Both the position numbers and the translations under genes were made by a program. DNA of 32,136 nucleotides from Saprospiraceae bacterium (GTDB lineage Bacteria; Bacteroidota; Bacteroidia; Chitinophagales; Saprospiraceae). Location of the stretch: contig JALWSS010000171.1 in the NCBI GenBank assembly GCA_026993525.1, positions 11,256-43,391 of the forward strand, written 5' to 3'. The notes below the pieces were generated by a model, which worked only from the letters and a program-made list of their open reading frames with translations, made no database searches and was not told the DNA's origin. Positions 24,863 to 32,111 of the stretch are shown here, in pieces. Positions within the stretch are counted from its first letter, which is position 1; each line of letters begins with the position of its first letter.

Positions 24863-25549
24863 TCAAAGTTTCACCACTTGCTGCCTGTAAACCACCCTCT
24901 CATTTGCGACGATGGAGAAAAAGTAAATACCGGTAGCCATGCCGGTCAGGTCTGCCTGCCACTTACCGGTGCTTGTCAATCCTCTTTGCAGCACTTTTCC
25001 TGACAAATCCTGGATCAGAATTTCCCATTCAGCGATATCGGGTGTTTCCACCGTGAGCTGGTCAGTTGCAGGGTTAGGGCCAAAGGAAAACCGAATGTTT
25101 TCAAACTGTTCGTTGGCAGCCGTTAGGCCATCTTCCACGTGGTAAATAACCGTGACGGTATCTGCCACAGACGGTTCATCAGCTTTGTAAATTCGGACCA
25201 CACATTCGCCGGTGGCCTCCACCTCCCAAAAACCGGTGACAAATGTCAAAGATCCCTCTTCGCCGGGGGCAATGATCCCCAAAGACCCGCCTGAAGGAAT
25301 GTAATTGTAGCAATGTTCGTTTGTGCAGAAGTTGGTTGTCCAGCCGCTGGGGAAAGTATTGGTCAACATCTCAAACTTGACAGAGATTGGAGCATCTCCA
25401 TCGTTCTGAACGTAGATGTAATCCGCCACCCACGCATCGAATGGATACTCCCCATAGATGGTATCCGAAGGCGTAACGACCAGGTCCTGTGCGTTTAATT
25501 GCAAGGTCATGAAAATGAGAATGAGAATGAGGGTAAAAAACTGTTTCAT
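24863..25549 (-). CDS. Secreted protein with T9SS type A sorting domain
   Basis: This 228-residue protein has a signal peptide (about 1-20, ending NAQ), an Ig-like beta domain (about 22-145) with a Cys pair in FCTNEHCYN and another Cys in GECVVRI, and a T9SS C-terminal domain (about 155-228: FGPNPATDQLTVE, IQDLSGKVL, GIYFFSI and the terminal VVYRQQVVKL). It should be exported across the outer membrane and anchored or released. It lies 27 bp downstream of merA on the same strand; the short gap suggests co-transcription with the mercury genes. Confidence 0.88.
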   Translation of the reverse strand: MKQFFTLILILIFMTLQLNAQDLVVTPSDTIYGEYPFDAWVADYIYVQNDGDAPISVKFEMLTNTFPSGWTTNFCTNEHCYNYIPSGGSLGIIAPGEEGSLTFVTGFWEVEATGECVVRIYKADEPSVADTVTVIYHVEDGLTAANEQFENIRFSFGPNPATDQLTVETPDIAEWEILIQDLSGKVLQRGLTSTGKWQADLTGMATGIYFFSIVANERVVYRQQVVKL

Positions 25550-25576
25550 GATTTAGTGTATTATAGGTGGAAAAAT

Positions 25577-27280
25577 TCAGCTTGCGCAGCAGCTCAACTT
25601 CGATACGTCTTTGCCGAAGGTAATGGCCGCCAATTTAATTGATTCTCCAAGTGTCAGGTAAGGATAAAGATTGTCAGCCAGTTCCTTAACCGTGATACCA
25701 TATTTAATAGCCATACTCAATTGTTGGATGAGTTCGCCCCCTTCGGGTGCCACCACCCGGGCACCGATGAGCCGGTCGGTTTCCGGGTTGCGGATGAGCT
25801 TCACAAATCCCCTGGTATCCTGGGCAGCGATGGCACGAGGCACTTCAGTAAGCGGAAGCTTGCTCACTTCAAAAGGAATGCCCCCGGCCTCAGCCTGGGC
25901 CTCGTCAAGACCCACACCGGCTACCTGCGGGTCGGTAAACACCACCCATGGCAAAGCCCTGTAATCCACTTTGTTATCCGCACTGGTAAAAGCATTCTCA
26001 ACAGCGGTTTTGCCTTCGAGAGCGGCCGTGTAAACATAGGCCGGCGTGTTGGCGACGTCGCCGGCGGCAAAAATGTGCGGGACACTGGATTTCATCCCTT
26101 CATCCACCATGATGTGACCCCGGTCGTCAAGTTGCACACCGGTATTCCCGAGGCCCATCTCACCCGTATTCGGACGGATACCGGTGGCCACCACCACGAT
26201 ACCCGGTTCCTCGATCTGCGTCGTAGAACCGCCGGGGCATTTGCAATGGATGATGGTTTTGCCTTTGTGTTTTTCAAACTTAATGGCCCTGAAGTTGGGC
26301 AGCACTTCAATGCCTTCGCTTCGCAACTGGGTTTCAAGCACTTCGCTGATGTCAGGTGTCTGAGCGCGCAAAACCCGGTCTGTAAATTCGATGATTCGCA
26401 CCTGACTGCCCAAACGACGGTAGGCCATGGCTATTTCCAGCCCGATGTAGCCGGCACCCATAATGGTCATACTGCGGGGCTGTGCTTCCAGGTCAAACAA
26501 GGAAGCATTGGTGTAATAGCCCACTTCATCCAGCCCTTCAATGGACGGGATGTTCGTGGTGGCCCCGGTGGCAATGAGAAACTTCAACCCTTTGTAACGC
26601 ACTTTTCCATTTACAACGATGGTGTGTGCGTCCTCAAAAACAGCCCGTCCTTCCACCATTGTCAGGTAATTGAAATCGCTGACCACATCCATGTACTTCT
26701 TCTGTTGCAAGGTGGCCACGAGCTTTTTCTTGTCCTGAATAACCTGCCTGAAATCCACCTCCACACCTTTCGGTTTCACGCCGGCAAAATTGGAATGTCT
26801 GGCATGGTGAGCCGCTTCGGCAGCGCGGATGAGGTTTTTCGAAGGAACACAACCCACGTTGACACAGGTGCCGCCGAATGGCAGCCCGTCGTTGACCATG
26901 AGGGTGCCAAGACCCAGCTCTTCCGCCTTGATGGCCGCCGAGAAGGCCGCCGAGCCACCTCCGATGATGACAAGGTCAAACTGTGAAGGATGGACTTTTT
27001 CCGAAGGGGGATTTGCCCCGGATGAGCTCACCACCCTATAGTTGCCCTGGTTGATGGTTCCAACTATTGCATCTTTACTGACTTGTGAGGGATCAAAACG
27101 AAACAGACCTTTTCCTTCGGTAAATGACACGCGCTTTTCATAGATCCCTTTCATGCCTTCGAAGCGACGCTCTATGCCGGTGGCACAATGATCGCACGTC
27201 ATGCCACTGATCTCCACTTCCAAAGTTTCCAGGTCATTGGGAATGGACGCTTCTTTCTTTCCTCTTTTAAAAAAACTCAT
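25577..27280 (-). CDS. merA: Mercuric reductase MerA with N-terminal HMA domain
   Basis: This 567-residue flavoenzyme reduces Hg(II) to Hg(0) with NADPH. An N-terminal HMA domain (about 20-85) has GMTCDHC (Cys29, Cys32). The pyridine-nucleotide-disulfide reductase core has the FAD motif VIIGGGSAAF (near 105), the redox pair Cys139/Cys144 in GGTCVNVGCVPSK, an NAD(P) motif GAGYIGLEIA, and the dimerisation domain. The C-terminus ends LSCCAS, the vicinal Cys564/Cys565 pair diagnostic of MerA. The start overlaps the merP stop by ATGA. No merB lyase is present, so organomercury resistance is not indicated. Confidence 0.96.
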   Translation of the reverse strand: MSFFKRGKKEASIPNDLETLEVEISGMTCDHCATGIERRFEGMKGIYEKRVSFTEGKGLFRFDPSQVSKDAIVGTINQGNYRVVSSSGANPPSEKVHPSQFDLVIIGGGSAAFSAAIKAEELGLGTLMVNDGLPFGGTCVNVGCVPSKNLIRAAEAAHHARHSNFAGVKPKGVEVDFRQVIQDKKKLVATLQQKKYMDVVSDFNYLTMVEGRAVFEDAHTIVVNGKVRYKGLKFLIATGATTNIPSIEGLDEVGYYTNASLFDLEAQPRSMTIMGAGYIGLEIAMAYRRLGSQVRIIEFTDRVLRAQTPDISEVLETQLRSEGIEVLPNFRAIKFEKHKGKTIIHCKCPGGSTTQIEEPGIVVVATGIRPNTGEMGLGNTGVQLDDRGHIMVDEGMKSSVPHIFAAGDVANTPAYVYTAALEGKTAVENAFTSADNKVDYRALPWVVFTDPQVAGVGLDEAQAEAGGIPFEVSKLPLTEVPRAIAAQDTRGFVKLIRNPETDRLIGARVVAPEGGELIQQLSMAIKYGITVKELADNLYPYLTLGESIKLAAITFGKDVSKLSCCAS

Positions 27281-27624
27281 TGTGATCCCTTTTTGCTTTT
27301 CTGATCCCCGGTTTTCATTACCTGAGCTTTGTAGCCTGCCCCTTCAATGGTTTTGATGATCTTTTTTTCATCCAGGCGCCTGGGATCAAACTTGACTACA
27401 GCAATATCACCGGGAAATTCCACATCTTCCTCCAACACCCCATCGAGTTTTTGCAATGCTGTTGAAATGTGGTTGGCGCAGCCACCGCATGTCATGCCGG
27501 TAACTTTGAACTTCACAGTTTTAGCACTGCCGGTTTCTCCGGTAAGCTCATTGGATTTGACCTGGGCATTGGCTACAGCCCAGGTGCCCAACAGGATTGC
27601 CAGCAAGAAAAATATCCTTTTCAT
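27277..27624 (-). CDS. merP: Periplasmic MerP-like mercury-binding protein
   Basis: This 115-residue protein has a signal peptide (1-20, ending ANA) and one HMA domain (about 36-103) with the metal-binding Cys46 and Cys49 in GMTCGGC. A basic C-terminal tail (KSKKGSQ) follows. It should carry Hg(II) to the MerT-type transporter. It overlaps merA by four bases (ATGA) and follows the merTP fusion by 49 bp. Because the transporter already carries an HMA domain, this is a second mercury-binding protein in the operon. Confidence 0.9.
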   Translation of the reverse strand: MKRIFFLLAILLGTWAVANAQVKSNELTGETGSAKTVKFKVTGMTCGGCANHISTALQKLDGVLEEDVEFPGDIAVVKFDPRRLDEKKIIKTIEGAGYKAQVMKTGDQKSKKGSQ

Positions 27625-27673
27625 GACTTTAAAAGTTTAGGTTTATGCGTGCACCGCAATGGTCCACTCAGAT

Positions 27674-28294
27674 TTATTGGTTTTCCGCCAACTGATACCC
27701 CGTCACTTTGTAGCCGGTGTCATCAATAGCGGACTTGATTTCGTCAACATTGGCCCTGGTCTTGTCAAAACTGACCACGGCTTTTCCTTCCTCGTAACTT
27801 GCTTCCACGTCCACAATGCCCGGTAGCTCGTTGACGGCGTGTTTCACATGCTCTTCGCAACCGGTGCAGGTCATCCCAGACACTTCAAAGACAGCTTTTT
27901 CCACGTTGGCCTCGCTCACCATGATCACTTCCTTGTTCTCCTTCGGATAAAAAACAGAGGAGTAATGTGGAAAGGCCAGCATCAACAGGGCAAACACGGT
28001 GACAATGCCGAGGAAGGTCTTTGTTTGCATGAAAGGTGTTTTGCCCTCCTCTTCGCAATCGCAGTCCATTTTGGAGGTTTTGGGTTTCAGTTTTTGGTAC
28101 CATGCAAAGCCCAGCACTGCCAGGGTCACCCCTGCCATGTACGGTCTTGCCGGCTCCATCCACGAAAAGGTAGATGCCACGCCGCTGCTCCCGGCTATCA
28201 AAGCCAGCACCGGTGTGATACAACACAAGGAGGCAGCAATGGCGGTCAGCAATCCCGCTCCTGCCCATTTTCCGGATGAATCATTCGTTGCCAT
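27674..28294 (-). CDS. merT: MerTP fusion mercury transporter
   Basis: This 206-residue protein has a MerT-like membrane part: LTAIAASLCCITPVLAL with the Cys24-Cys25 pair in the first helix, a second helix near 53-67, a loop with CDC (Cys78, Cys80) and a third helix near 93-108. It is followed by a C-terminal HMA domain (about 131-203) with GMTCTGC (Cys143, Cys146). The fusion form is common in Bacteroidota and moves Hg(II) to the cytoplasm for MerA. The start is 2 bp from the operator at 28297-28318, so the transcript either begins almost at the ATG or comes from arsR read-through. Confidence 0.92.
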   Translation of the reverse strand: MATNDSSGKWAGAGLLTAIAASLCCITPVLALIAGSSGVASTFSWMEPARPYMAGVTLAVLGFAWYQKLKPKTSKMDCDCEEEGKTPFMQTKTFLGIVTVFALLMLAFPHYSSVFYPKENKEVIMVSEANVEKAVFEVSGMTCTGCEEHVKHAVNELPGIVDVEASYEEGKAVVSFDKTRANVDEIKSAIDDTGYKVTGYQLAENQ

Positions 28295-28296
28295 AA

Positions 28297-28318
28297 TGTT
28301 TAAGGTTTTACTTAAGTA
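28297..28318 (-). promoter_or_regulatory. Second ArsR-type operator, before merTP
   Basis: TGTTTAAG (28297-28304), 6 nt, CTTAAGTA (28311-28318). The left half is identical and the right half 6 of 8 identical to the operator before arsR. It sits between the arsR stop and the merTP start, giving the transporter its own control point. No good TAnnTTTG was found here. Confidence 0.6.
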
Positions 28319-28333
28319 ATTGGTGCAAAAAAA

Positions 28334-28741
28334 TCAACTGTTGGCCAGGGCCAGTTCACGACTCAGTGTTCTGCCATGAATGGGTATCCACTCAAAAAGT
28401 GCATTCAACAAGGGTTTGGCCGTTGCCGTAAGGCGATAGTAAATGGTCACTCCCTCAGGATTGGTAACGACCAGGTCACCTTCCCGCAGTTTTTTCAGGT
28501 GCTGCGAAACCGCCGGAACGGTCATTTCGAGGATTTCCGCCAGGTCGCAAACACAGAGCTGCTGCTCTTTGGCAAGCAGTAGCAGAATCTTCATCCTCAC
28601 TGCATTGCCGGTCAGTTTTAACGTATCGGCAAAATCGTGCAATTCAGCATTCATGTGCTGAACCTCGTTCTTGCACCTGTGAATCTGCCCTTCGTCCCGG
28701 CAGGTTCTTACACAAGTATTGTTGCGGCGTTTGCTTTTCAT
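28334..28741 (-). CDS. ArsR/SmtB-family metal-responsive repressor of the mercury operon
   Basis: This 135-residue winged-helix repressor has an N-terminal Cys-containing extension (TCVRTC and HRC: Cys10, Cys14, Cys23) and the ArsR core (about 34-125) with QLCVCDLAEIL (Cys63, Cys65), the metal-sensing alpha-3 motif, then AVSQHLKKLREGDLV recognition helix and beta wing. It probably releases DNA on binding Hg(II) or a similar thiophilic metal; a MerR-type regulator is absent. The start at 28741 is favoured because the promoter -7 element ends only 5 bp upstream, so a longer form from 28765 would begin before transcription. Confidence 0.88.
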   Translation of the reverse strand: MKSKRRNNTCVRTCRDEGQIHRCKNEVQHMNAELHDFADTLKLTGNAVRMKILLLLAKEQQLCVCDLAEILEMTVPAVSQHLKKLREGDLVVTNPEGVTIYYRLTATAKPLLNALFEWIPIHGRTLSRELALANS

Positions 28742-28746
28742 AAGGC

Positions 28747-28787
28747 CAAAGGTAGGTATTGCCATTGTTTAAGCAAATCCTTAAACA
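28747..28787 (-). promoter_or_regulatory. arsR promoter with operator over the -33 element
   Basis: Minus strand: TTTG (28777-28774), a 19-nt spacer, then TACCTTTG (28754-28747). A perfect 8-bp inverted repeat TGTTTAAG (28766-28773) / CTTAAACA (28780-28787) has the -33 TTTG in its 6-nt centre, so a bound repressor would block it. Transcription would begin at or next to the ATG at 28741, giving a leaderless or nearly leaderless message. Confidence 0.75.
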
Positions 28788-28924
28788 GTCTTTCGAAAAA
28801 AGTGTTTCAGGCCACATGTCCCAATTGCGACGAAAAACTAAAATCACAGGTAAGCCGATGTGCAGGATTTGTGGAGAGATACCAAACCGGCTTAAGATTA
28901 GCTCAAAACTCCTCTCTACCCCTC

Positions 28925-29821
28925 TCAACCATTCCTCTTCAGGGTCAGCGCTTCCAGTTCACTTTTGAGGGCATTGAAAGTGGCATCGCTGACGGGTACC
29001 TGGGGCAGGCGTACCTCACGCCGGCAGAGCCCCAGCAGTTCCATTGCGGCTTTAATTCCCGGCGGGTTACCGTCGGCGTATAGCCAGGGGTGTACATCCA
29101 GTAAGAGGTTGTTGTAATGCCGGGCTGCGTTGTAGTCACCCTCCAGGGCATTGCGCACCAGGGATGAGAATTCAAACGGAAAAGCATTGGCAATGACAGA
29201 AATGACCCCGTCGGCGCCGGCGCCAATGAGCGGCAGGGTCAGTTGGTCGTCACCGGAGAGGACCAGAAACCCCTCCGGCCGGTCTTTCATGATTTTCATG
29301 GCCTGCACCAGGTTACCGGAAGCTTCTTTCACAGCGATGAACCTGTCGGAAGCATGGGCCAGGCGCAGGGTGGTTTCAGCCGTTACATTGCACGCAGTGC
29401 GAGAGGGAACATTGTAAATGATAATGGGCAGTGGAGATGCTTCCGCAATCTTCATGTAATGCCGGAAGATGCCCTCCTGTGCGGGTTTGATGTAAGCCGG
29501 GCTGCTGGACATGACCGCATCGAAGCCTTCAAGATTGTACTCCGCAAAGCGGTTGATGACCTTCCCGGTCCAGTTACCACCGAACATGCCCGCCACCAGG
29601 GGCACCCGGCCGTTGTTTTTTTCCTTCGTAAAATCAAAAACGTCCTTGCACTCTTCCGGGGTGAGTGTGGTGGCCTCTCCGGTGGTTCCGAGGCTGACGA
29701 TAAAATCCACGCCTCCGTCAATGACGTGCCCGATGATACGCCCCAATCCGTCAAAGTCTATCTCACCATTGACGAAGGGTGTTACGAGTGCTACACCGGT
29801 TCCTTTCAGCAGGTTTTCCAT
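28925..29821 (-). CDS. dapA: 4-hydroxy-tetrahydrodipicolinate synthase DapA
   Basis: This 298-residue TIM-barrel lyase condenses pyruvate with aspartate semialdehyde in the lysine and diaminopimelate pathway. The Schiff-base Lys165 lies in AVKEASGN, with the GTTGEA motif (Thr47-Thr48) and the catalytic Tyr136 and Arg141 in IIIYNVPSR. Length matches the family. It follows the DUF6913-like gene by 11 bp and accA by one further gene, so these three form one leftward operon. Confidence 0.96.
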   Translation of the reverse strand: MENLLKGTGVALVTPFVNGEIDFDGLGRIIGHVIDGGVDFIVSLGTTGEATTLTPEECKDVFDFTKEKNNGRVPLVAGMFGGNWTGKVINRFAEYNLEGFDAVMSSSPAYIKPAQEGIFRHYMKIAEASPLPIIIYNVPSRTACNVTAETTLRLAHASDRFIAVKEASGNLVQAMKIMKDRPEGFLVLSGDDQLTLPLIGAGADGVISVIANAFPFEFSSLVRNALEGDYNAARHYNNLLLDVHPWLYADGNPPGIKAAMELLGLCRREVRLPQVPVSDATFNALKSELEALTLKRNG

Positions 29822-29832
29822 CTTCCGGGCTT

Positions 29833-30411
29833 TTAGGAAGCAAGGGATTTGGTTGGTTCCAATTGTTTTTTGCGCTCAGGACCCTGGCTGGGGTTGAGTC
29901 TTTCAAGGTAATACATCATCAGGTCAGCAAAAGCCCTGGCATCTGCTTTGTCGGGCACCACCATCAGGTCGCAAACCTGGTGAGCCTCCACATAAGGGCC
30001 GACCCTGAACCTGGCTGCAGAAAGGGCCATGATGTAATCGAGAACGGGCTCGGATTTCTGAGAAAAGTAGAAGAGAAGGTCAAAAGACCGGGCCATGAAG
30101 TCGGCAACATGATCAGCCTTCGGCCGGAAAGCCCAGTCCAGTTCTTTGATTCCGAAAACAGGGTAAGCGGCAGGTGAATCCACTGATTTGGTTTTGCCAG
30201 CAAATACCAGCAGTTCCACTTCTTTGTTTTGCTTCTTCAGCCTGTCGGCCAATGCCAGTGCGGCTTTCAGGTGGGCTTCATCAGTGGCGTTGACCAGTAA
30301 GCCGATTTTTCTGGCCTCGTTAAGACCAATCGAACTTCGGATGATTTTGCGCTTCCGGTGCGCGCGCTTCAGAAACCATTTATTCAGCCGGATGCGTGCT
30401 TGTTCAAACAT
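29833..30411 (-). CDS. DUF6913-like conserved Bacteroidota protein
   Basis: This 192-residue soluble protein has a basic N-terminus (RLNKWFLKRAHRKRKIIRSS) and then an alternating alpha/beta region with IGLLVNATDEAHLKAALALA and FDLLFYFSQKSEPVLDYIMA, typical of a Bacteroidota family often found beside dapA. Function is unknown. The ATG at 30411 is preferred because AGAAGG lies just upstream; a TTG 30 bp earlier is the other option. Gaps are 45 bp to accA and 11 bp to dapA, so it is part of that operon. Confidence 0.75.
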   Translation of the reverse strand: MFEQARIRLNKWFLKRAHRKRKIIRSSIGLNEARKIGLLVNATDEAHLKAALALADRLKKQNKEVELLVFAGKTKSVDSPAAYPVFGIKELDWAFRPKADHVADFMARSFDLLFYFSQKSEPVLDYIMALSAARFRVGPYVEAHQVCDLMVVPDKADARAFADLMMYYLERLNPSQGPERKKQLEPTKSLAS

Positions 30412-30456
30412 GTCCCTTCTGGTTGTCTTCAGTGTTGCCAACAGGCAACTGGTATG

Positions 30457-31443
30457 TTATGCAGACTCTTCCTCAACTTCTTCATCCTCTGGTACGGTGT
30501 CGTAAACACCCATGGAACTGTATTTGTTGATGCGGTTCATCACCAGTTCATCCGCCGGTATGGGTGTGAGGGTGCCAAGTGTTTTCACGATGTGGTTCTT
30601 CAAAATTTCGGCCATGGCCTCCGGATCAGAGTGTGCCCCTCCCAGCGGCTCTTTGATGATGCCATCGATCAGCCCGAAAGAGAGCATGTCCCTGGCGGTC
30701 AGTTTCAGCGCCTCAGCCGCTTTTTCCTTGTAATCCCAGCTGCGCCACAGAATGGAAGAGCAGGATTCCGGAGAGATCACCGAATACCAGGTGTTTTCCA
30801 GCATGTACACCTTGTCGCCCAGACCGATTCCGATGGCTCCACCCGAAGCTCCCTCACCAATCACCACACACACGATGGGCACTTTGAGTTGTGCCATCTC
30901 GAAAAGATTGCGGGCAATGGCCTCGGCCTGCCCCCTCTCTTCCGCCTCGATACCGGGATAAGCACCCGGCGTGTCAATCAAAGTGACCACCGGGAATCCG
31001 AAGCGCTCTGCCAGCTTCATCAATCGCAGCGCCTTGCGGTAACCTTCCGGGTTGGCCATGCCGAAGTTGCGGTACTGGCGGGTCTTGGTATTGGTGCCCT
31101 TCTGGTGTCCCATGATCACGATGGTCTGCCCTTCAAAAGTGGCCAGCCCCCCCACGATGGCCTTGTCATCGCCGTAGTGCCGGTCGCCAAAGAGCTCGAC
31201 GAACCGGTCACACATTTGCTCAATGTAAAACAAGGTATATGGCCGCTCCGGGTGCCGGGAAAGTTGCACCCGTTGCCAGGCAGTAAGGTTGTTGTATATC
31301 TCTTCACGCTTCCTGCGGATCTTCTCCTCCAACTCCTCCACCATAACCGTCACGTCGAGGTCTCCTTCTTCGCCAACTTGCTTGATCTTTTCAAGTTGTT
31401 CGTACAAACTCTCGAGCGGCTTCTCAAAATCCAGGAAAACCAT
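30457..31443 (-). CDS. accA: Acetyl-CoA carboxylase carboxyltransferase subunit alpha
   Basis: This 328-residue subunit, with AccD, transfers carboxyl from biotin to acetyl-CoA in fatty-acid synthesis. Family signs are [20 protein letters not shown] at the start, the crotonase-like core with [35 protein letters not shown] and the [12 protein letters not shown] segment. The start at 31443 gives the usual length; 63 upstream codons are in frame but lie in the promoter region. The first gene of the accA-DUF6913-dapA operon. The acidic C-terminal tail ([11 protein letters not shown]) is unremarkable. Confidence 0.96.
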   Translation of the reverse strand: MVFLDFEKPLESLYEQLEKIKQVGEEGDLDVTVMVEELEEKIRRKREEIYNNLTAWQRVQLSRHPERPYTLFYIEQMCDRFVELFGDRHYGDDKAIVGGLATFEGQTIVIMGHQKGTNTKTRQYRNFGMANPEGYRKALRLMKLAERFGFPVVTLIDTPGAYPGIEAEERGQAEAIARNLFEMAQLKVPIVCVVIGEGASGGAIGIGLGDKVYMLENTWYSVISPESCSSILWRSWDYKEKAAEALKLTARDMLSFGLIDGIIKEPLGGAHSDPEAMAEILKNHIVKTLGTLTPIPADELVMNRINKYSSMGVYDTVPEDEEVEEESA

Positions 31444-31498
31444 AGTCCCATTGATTGGGCCGTTCCGGAAAACGGCTTTGTTCAAAGTTGTCGAACCA

Positions 31499-31506
31499 CA
31501 AAGGTA
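31499..31506 (-). promoter_or_regulatory. -7 element for accA
   Basis: On the minus strand TACCTTTG is a perfect TAnnTTTG, about 56 bp upstream of the accA ATG. A partial -33 (CTTG) is 23 nt away. It diverges from the tRNA promoter at 31568. Confidence 0.5.
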
Positions 31507-31567
31507 GCATTCCCCGGCACCACCGCCGGCAAGTCCAAAAATTTTTTCAGAATTTTTGATAATCCTT

Positions 31568-31599
31568 TTTGTCAAAATTGAAAAAGGGCTATACATTTG
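31568..31599 (+). promoter_or_regulatory. Strong promoter reading into the tRNA-Asp array
   Basis: TTTG (31568-31571), a 20-nt spacer and TACATTTG (31592-31599, perfect TAnnTTTG), followed by GCGCCCGC as often seen at stable-RNA promoters of this phylum. The intact tRNA starts 172 bp after the -7 element, while the first broken copy starts only 36 bp after it. The broken copy is therefore in the position an original tRNA gene would occupy. Confidence 0.75.
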
Positions 31600-31634
31600 C
31601 GCCCGCATCGCAAAAGAGTGACGAGGAATCAATT

Positions 31635-31677
31635 GGTCTGGTAGTTTCCCGAAACAAGTTCGGGATTAGAATACCTG
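31635..31677 (+). pseudogene. Broken tRNA-Asp copy with hairpin in the D loop
   Basis: GGTCTGGTAGTT and TTAGAATACCTG match the tRNA-Asp 5' half exactly, but the D-loop bases CAGTTGG are replaced by TCCCGAA-acaag-TTCGGGA (31647-31665). Sequence after CCTG is unrelated, so no anticodon or 3' half remains. Confidence 0.85.
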
Positions 31678-31690
31678 ATTTATGATAATT

Positions 31691-31757
31691 GGTCTGGTAG
31701 TTCAGTTGGTTAGAATACCTGTCCCGAGTACTCGGGAGGGTCGCAGCTTCGAACTAC
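31691..31757 (+). pseudogene. Broken tRNA-Asp copy with hairpin in the anticodon arm
   Basis: The first 31 bases (GGTCTGG ... CCTG) equal the intact tRNA. The anticodon loop and its 3' strand are replaced by the perfect palindrome TCCCGAGTACTCGGGA (31722-31737). GGGTCGC then matches, followed by a diverged T arm (AGCTTCGAACTAC) and no acceptor 3' strand. Confidence 0.88.
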
Positions 31758-31770
31758 TTCTTTGATATAC

Positions 31771-31847
31771 GGTCTGGTAGTTCAGTTGGTTAGAATACCT
31801 GCCTGTCACGCAGGGGGTCGCGGGTTCGAGTCCCGTCCAGACCGCCA
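31771..31847 (+). tRNA. tRNA-Asp (anticodon GTC)
   Basis: A full 77-base cloverleaf with encoded CCA: acceptor GGTCTGG/CCAGACC, D arm GTTC-AGTTGGTTA-GAAT (with one wobble pair), anticodon stem CCTGC/GCAGG with loop CTGTCAC (GTC at 31805-31807), variable GGGTC, T arm GCGGG-TTCGAGT-CCCGT, discriminator G and CCA. It should charge with aspartate and read GAC/GAU. It is the only intact member of a run of tRNA-Asp-derived segments. Confidence 0.97.
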
Positions 31848-31853
31848 ACTTTA

Positions 31854-31888
31854 AGCCCATCAGGAACATTGCCTGGTGGGCTTTTTTT
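31854..31888 (+). terminator. Terminator after tRNA-Asp, with an alternative pairing arm
   Basis: AGCCCATCAGG (31854-31864) pairs with CCTGGTGGGCT (31872-31882) with one G-T pair, followed by a run of seven T. A second perfect complement of the left arm, CTGATGGGCTT, lies at 31904-31914. The whole structure is repeated 174 bp downstream. Confidence 0.85.
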
Positions 31889-31937
31889 GTATCTACTGAT
31901 TTTCTGATGGGCTTATCATTCTGATTCTAATCGAAGC

Positions 31938-32021
31938 GGTAAGGTTCAGTTGGTTAGAATACCTGTCCCGAGTACTCGGGAGGGTCGCGGGTTTCCCGAG
32001 TACTCGGGATCCAGACCGCCA
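31938..32021 (+). pseudogene. Broken tRNA-Asp copy with hairpins in anticodon arm and T loop
   Basis: GGTA...GTTCAGTTGGTTAGAATACCTG is tRNA-like but has lost the 5' acceptor strand. TCCCGAGTACTCGGGA replaces the anticodon loop region (31966-31981) and a second identical copy replaces T-loop bases CGAGTCCCG (31994-32009). TCCAGACCGCCA and the terminator follow intact. Confidence 0.88.
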
Positions 32022-32111
32022 ACTTTAAGCCCATCAGGAACATTGCCTGGTGGGCTTTTTTTGTATCTACTGATTTTCTGATGGGCTTATCATTCTGATT
32101 CTAATCGAAGC

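Noticed and set aside
25577-28741. Presence of merB or a MerR regulator
   Set aside because: All frames in the operon are accounted for by merA, merP, merTP and arsR; neither merB nor merR is visible.
28742-28765. Longer ArsR start at 28765
   Set aside because: It lies upstream of the predicted transcription start set by the -7 box at 28747-28754.
31444-31632. 63-codon N-terminal extension of AccA
   Set aside because: The extension crosses the -7 element at 31499-31506 and lacks homology, while the ATG at 31443 gives the standard AccA N-terminus.
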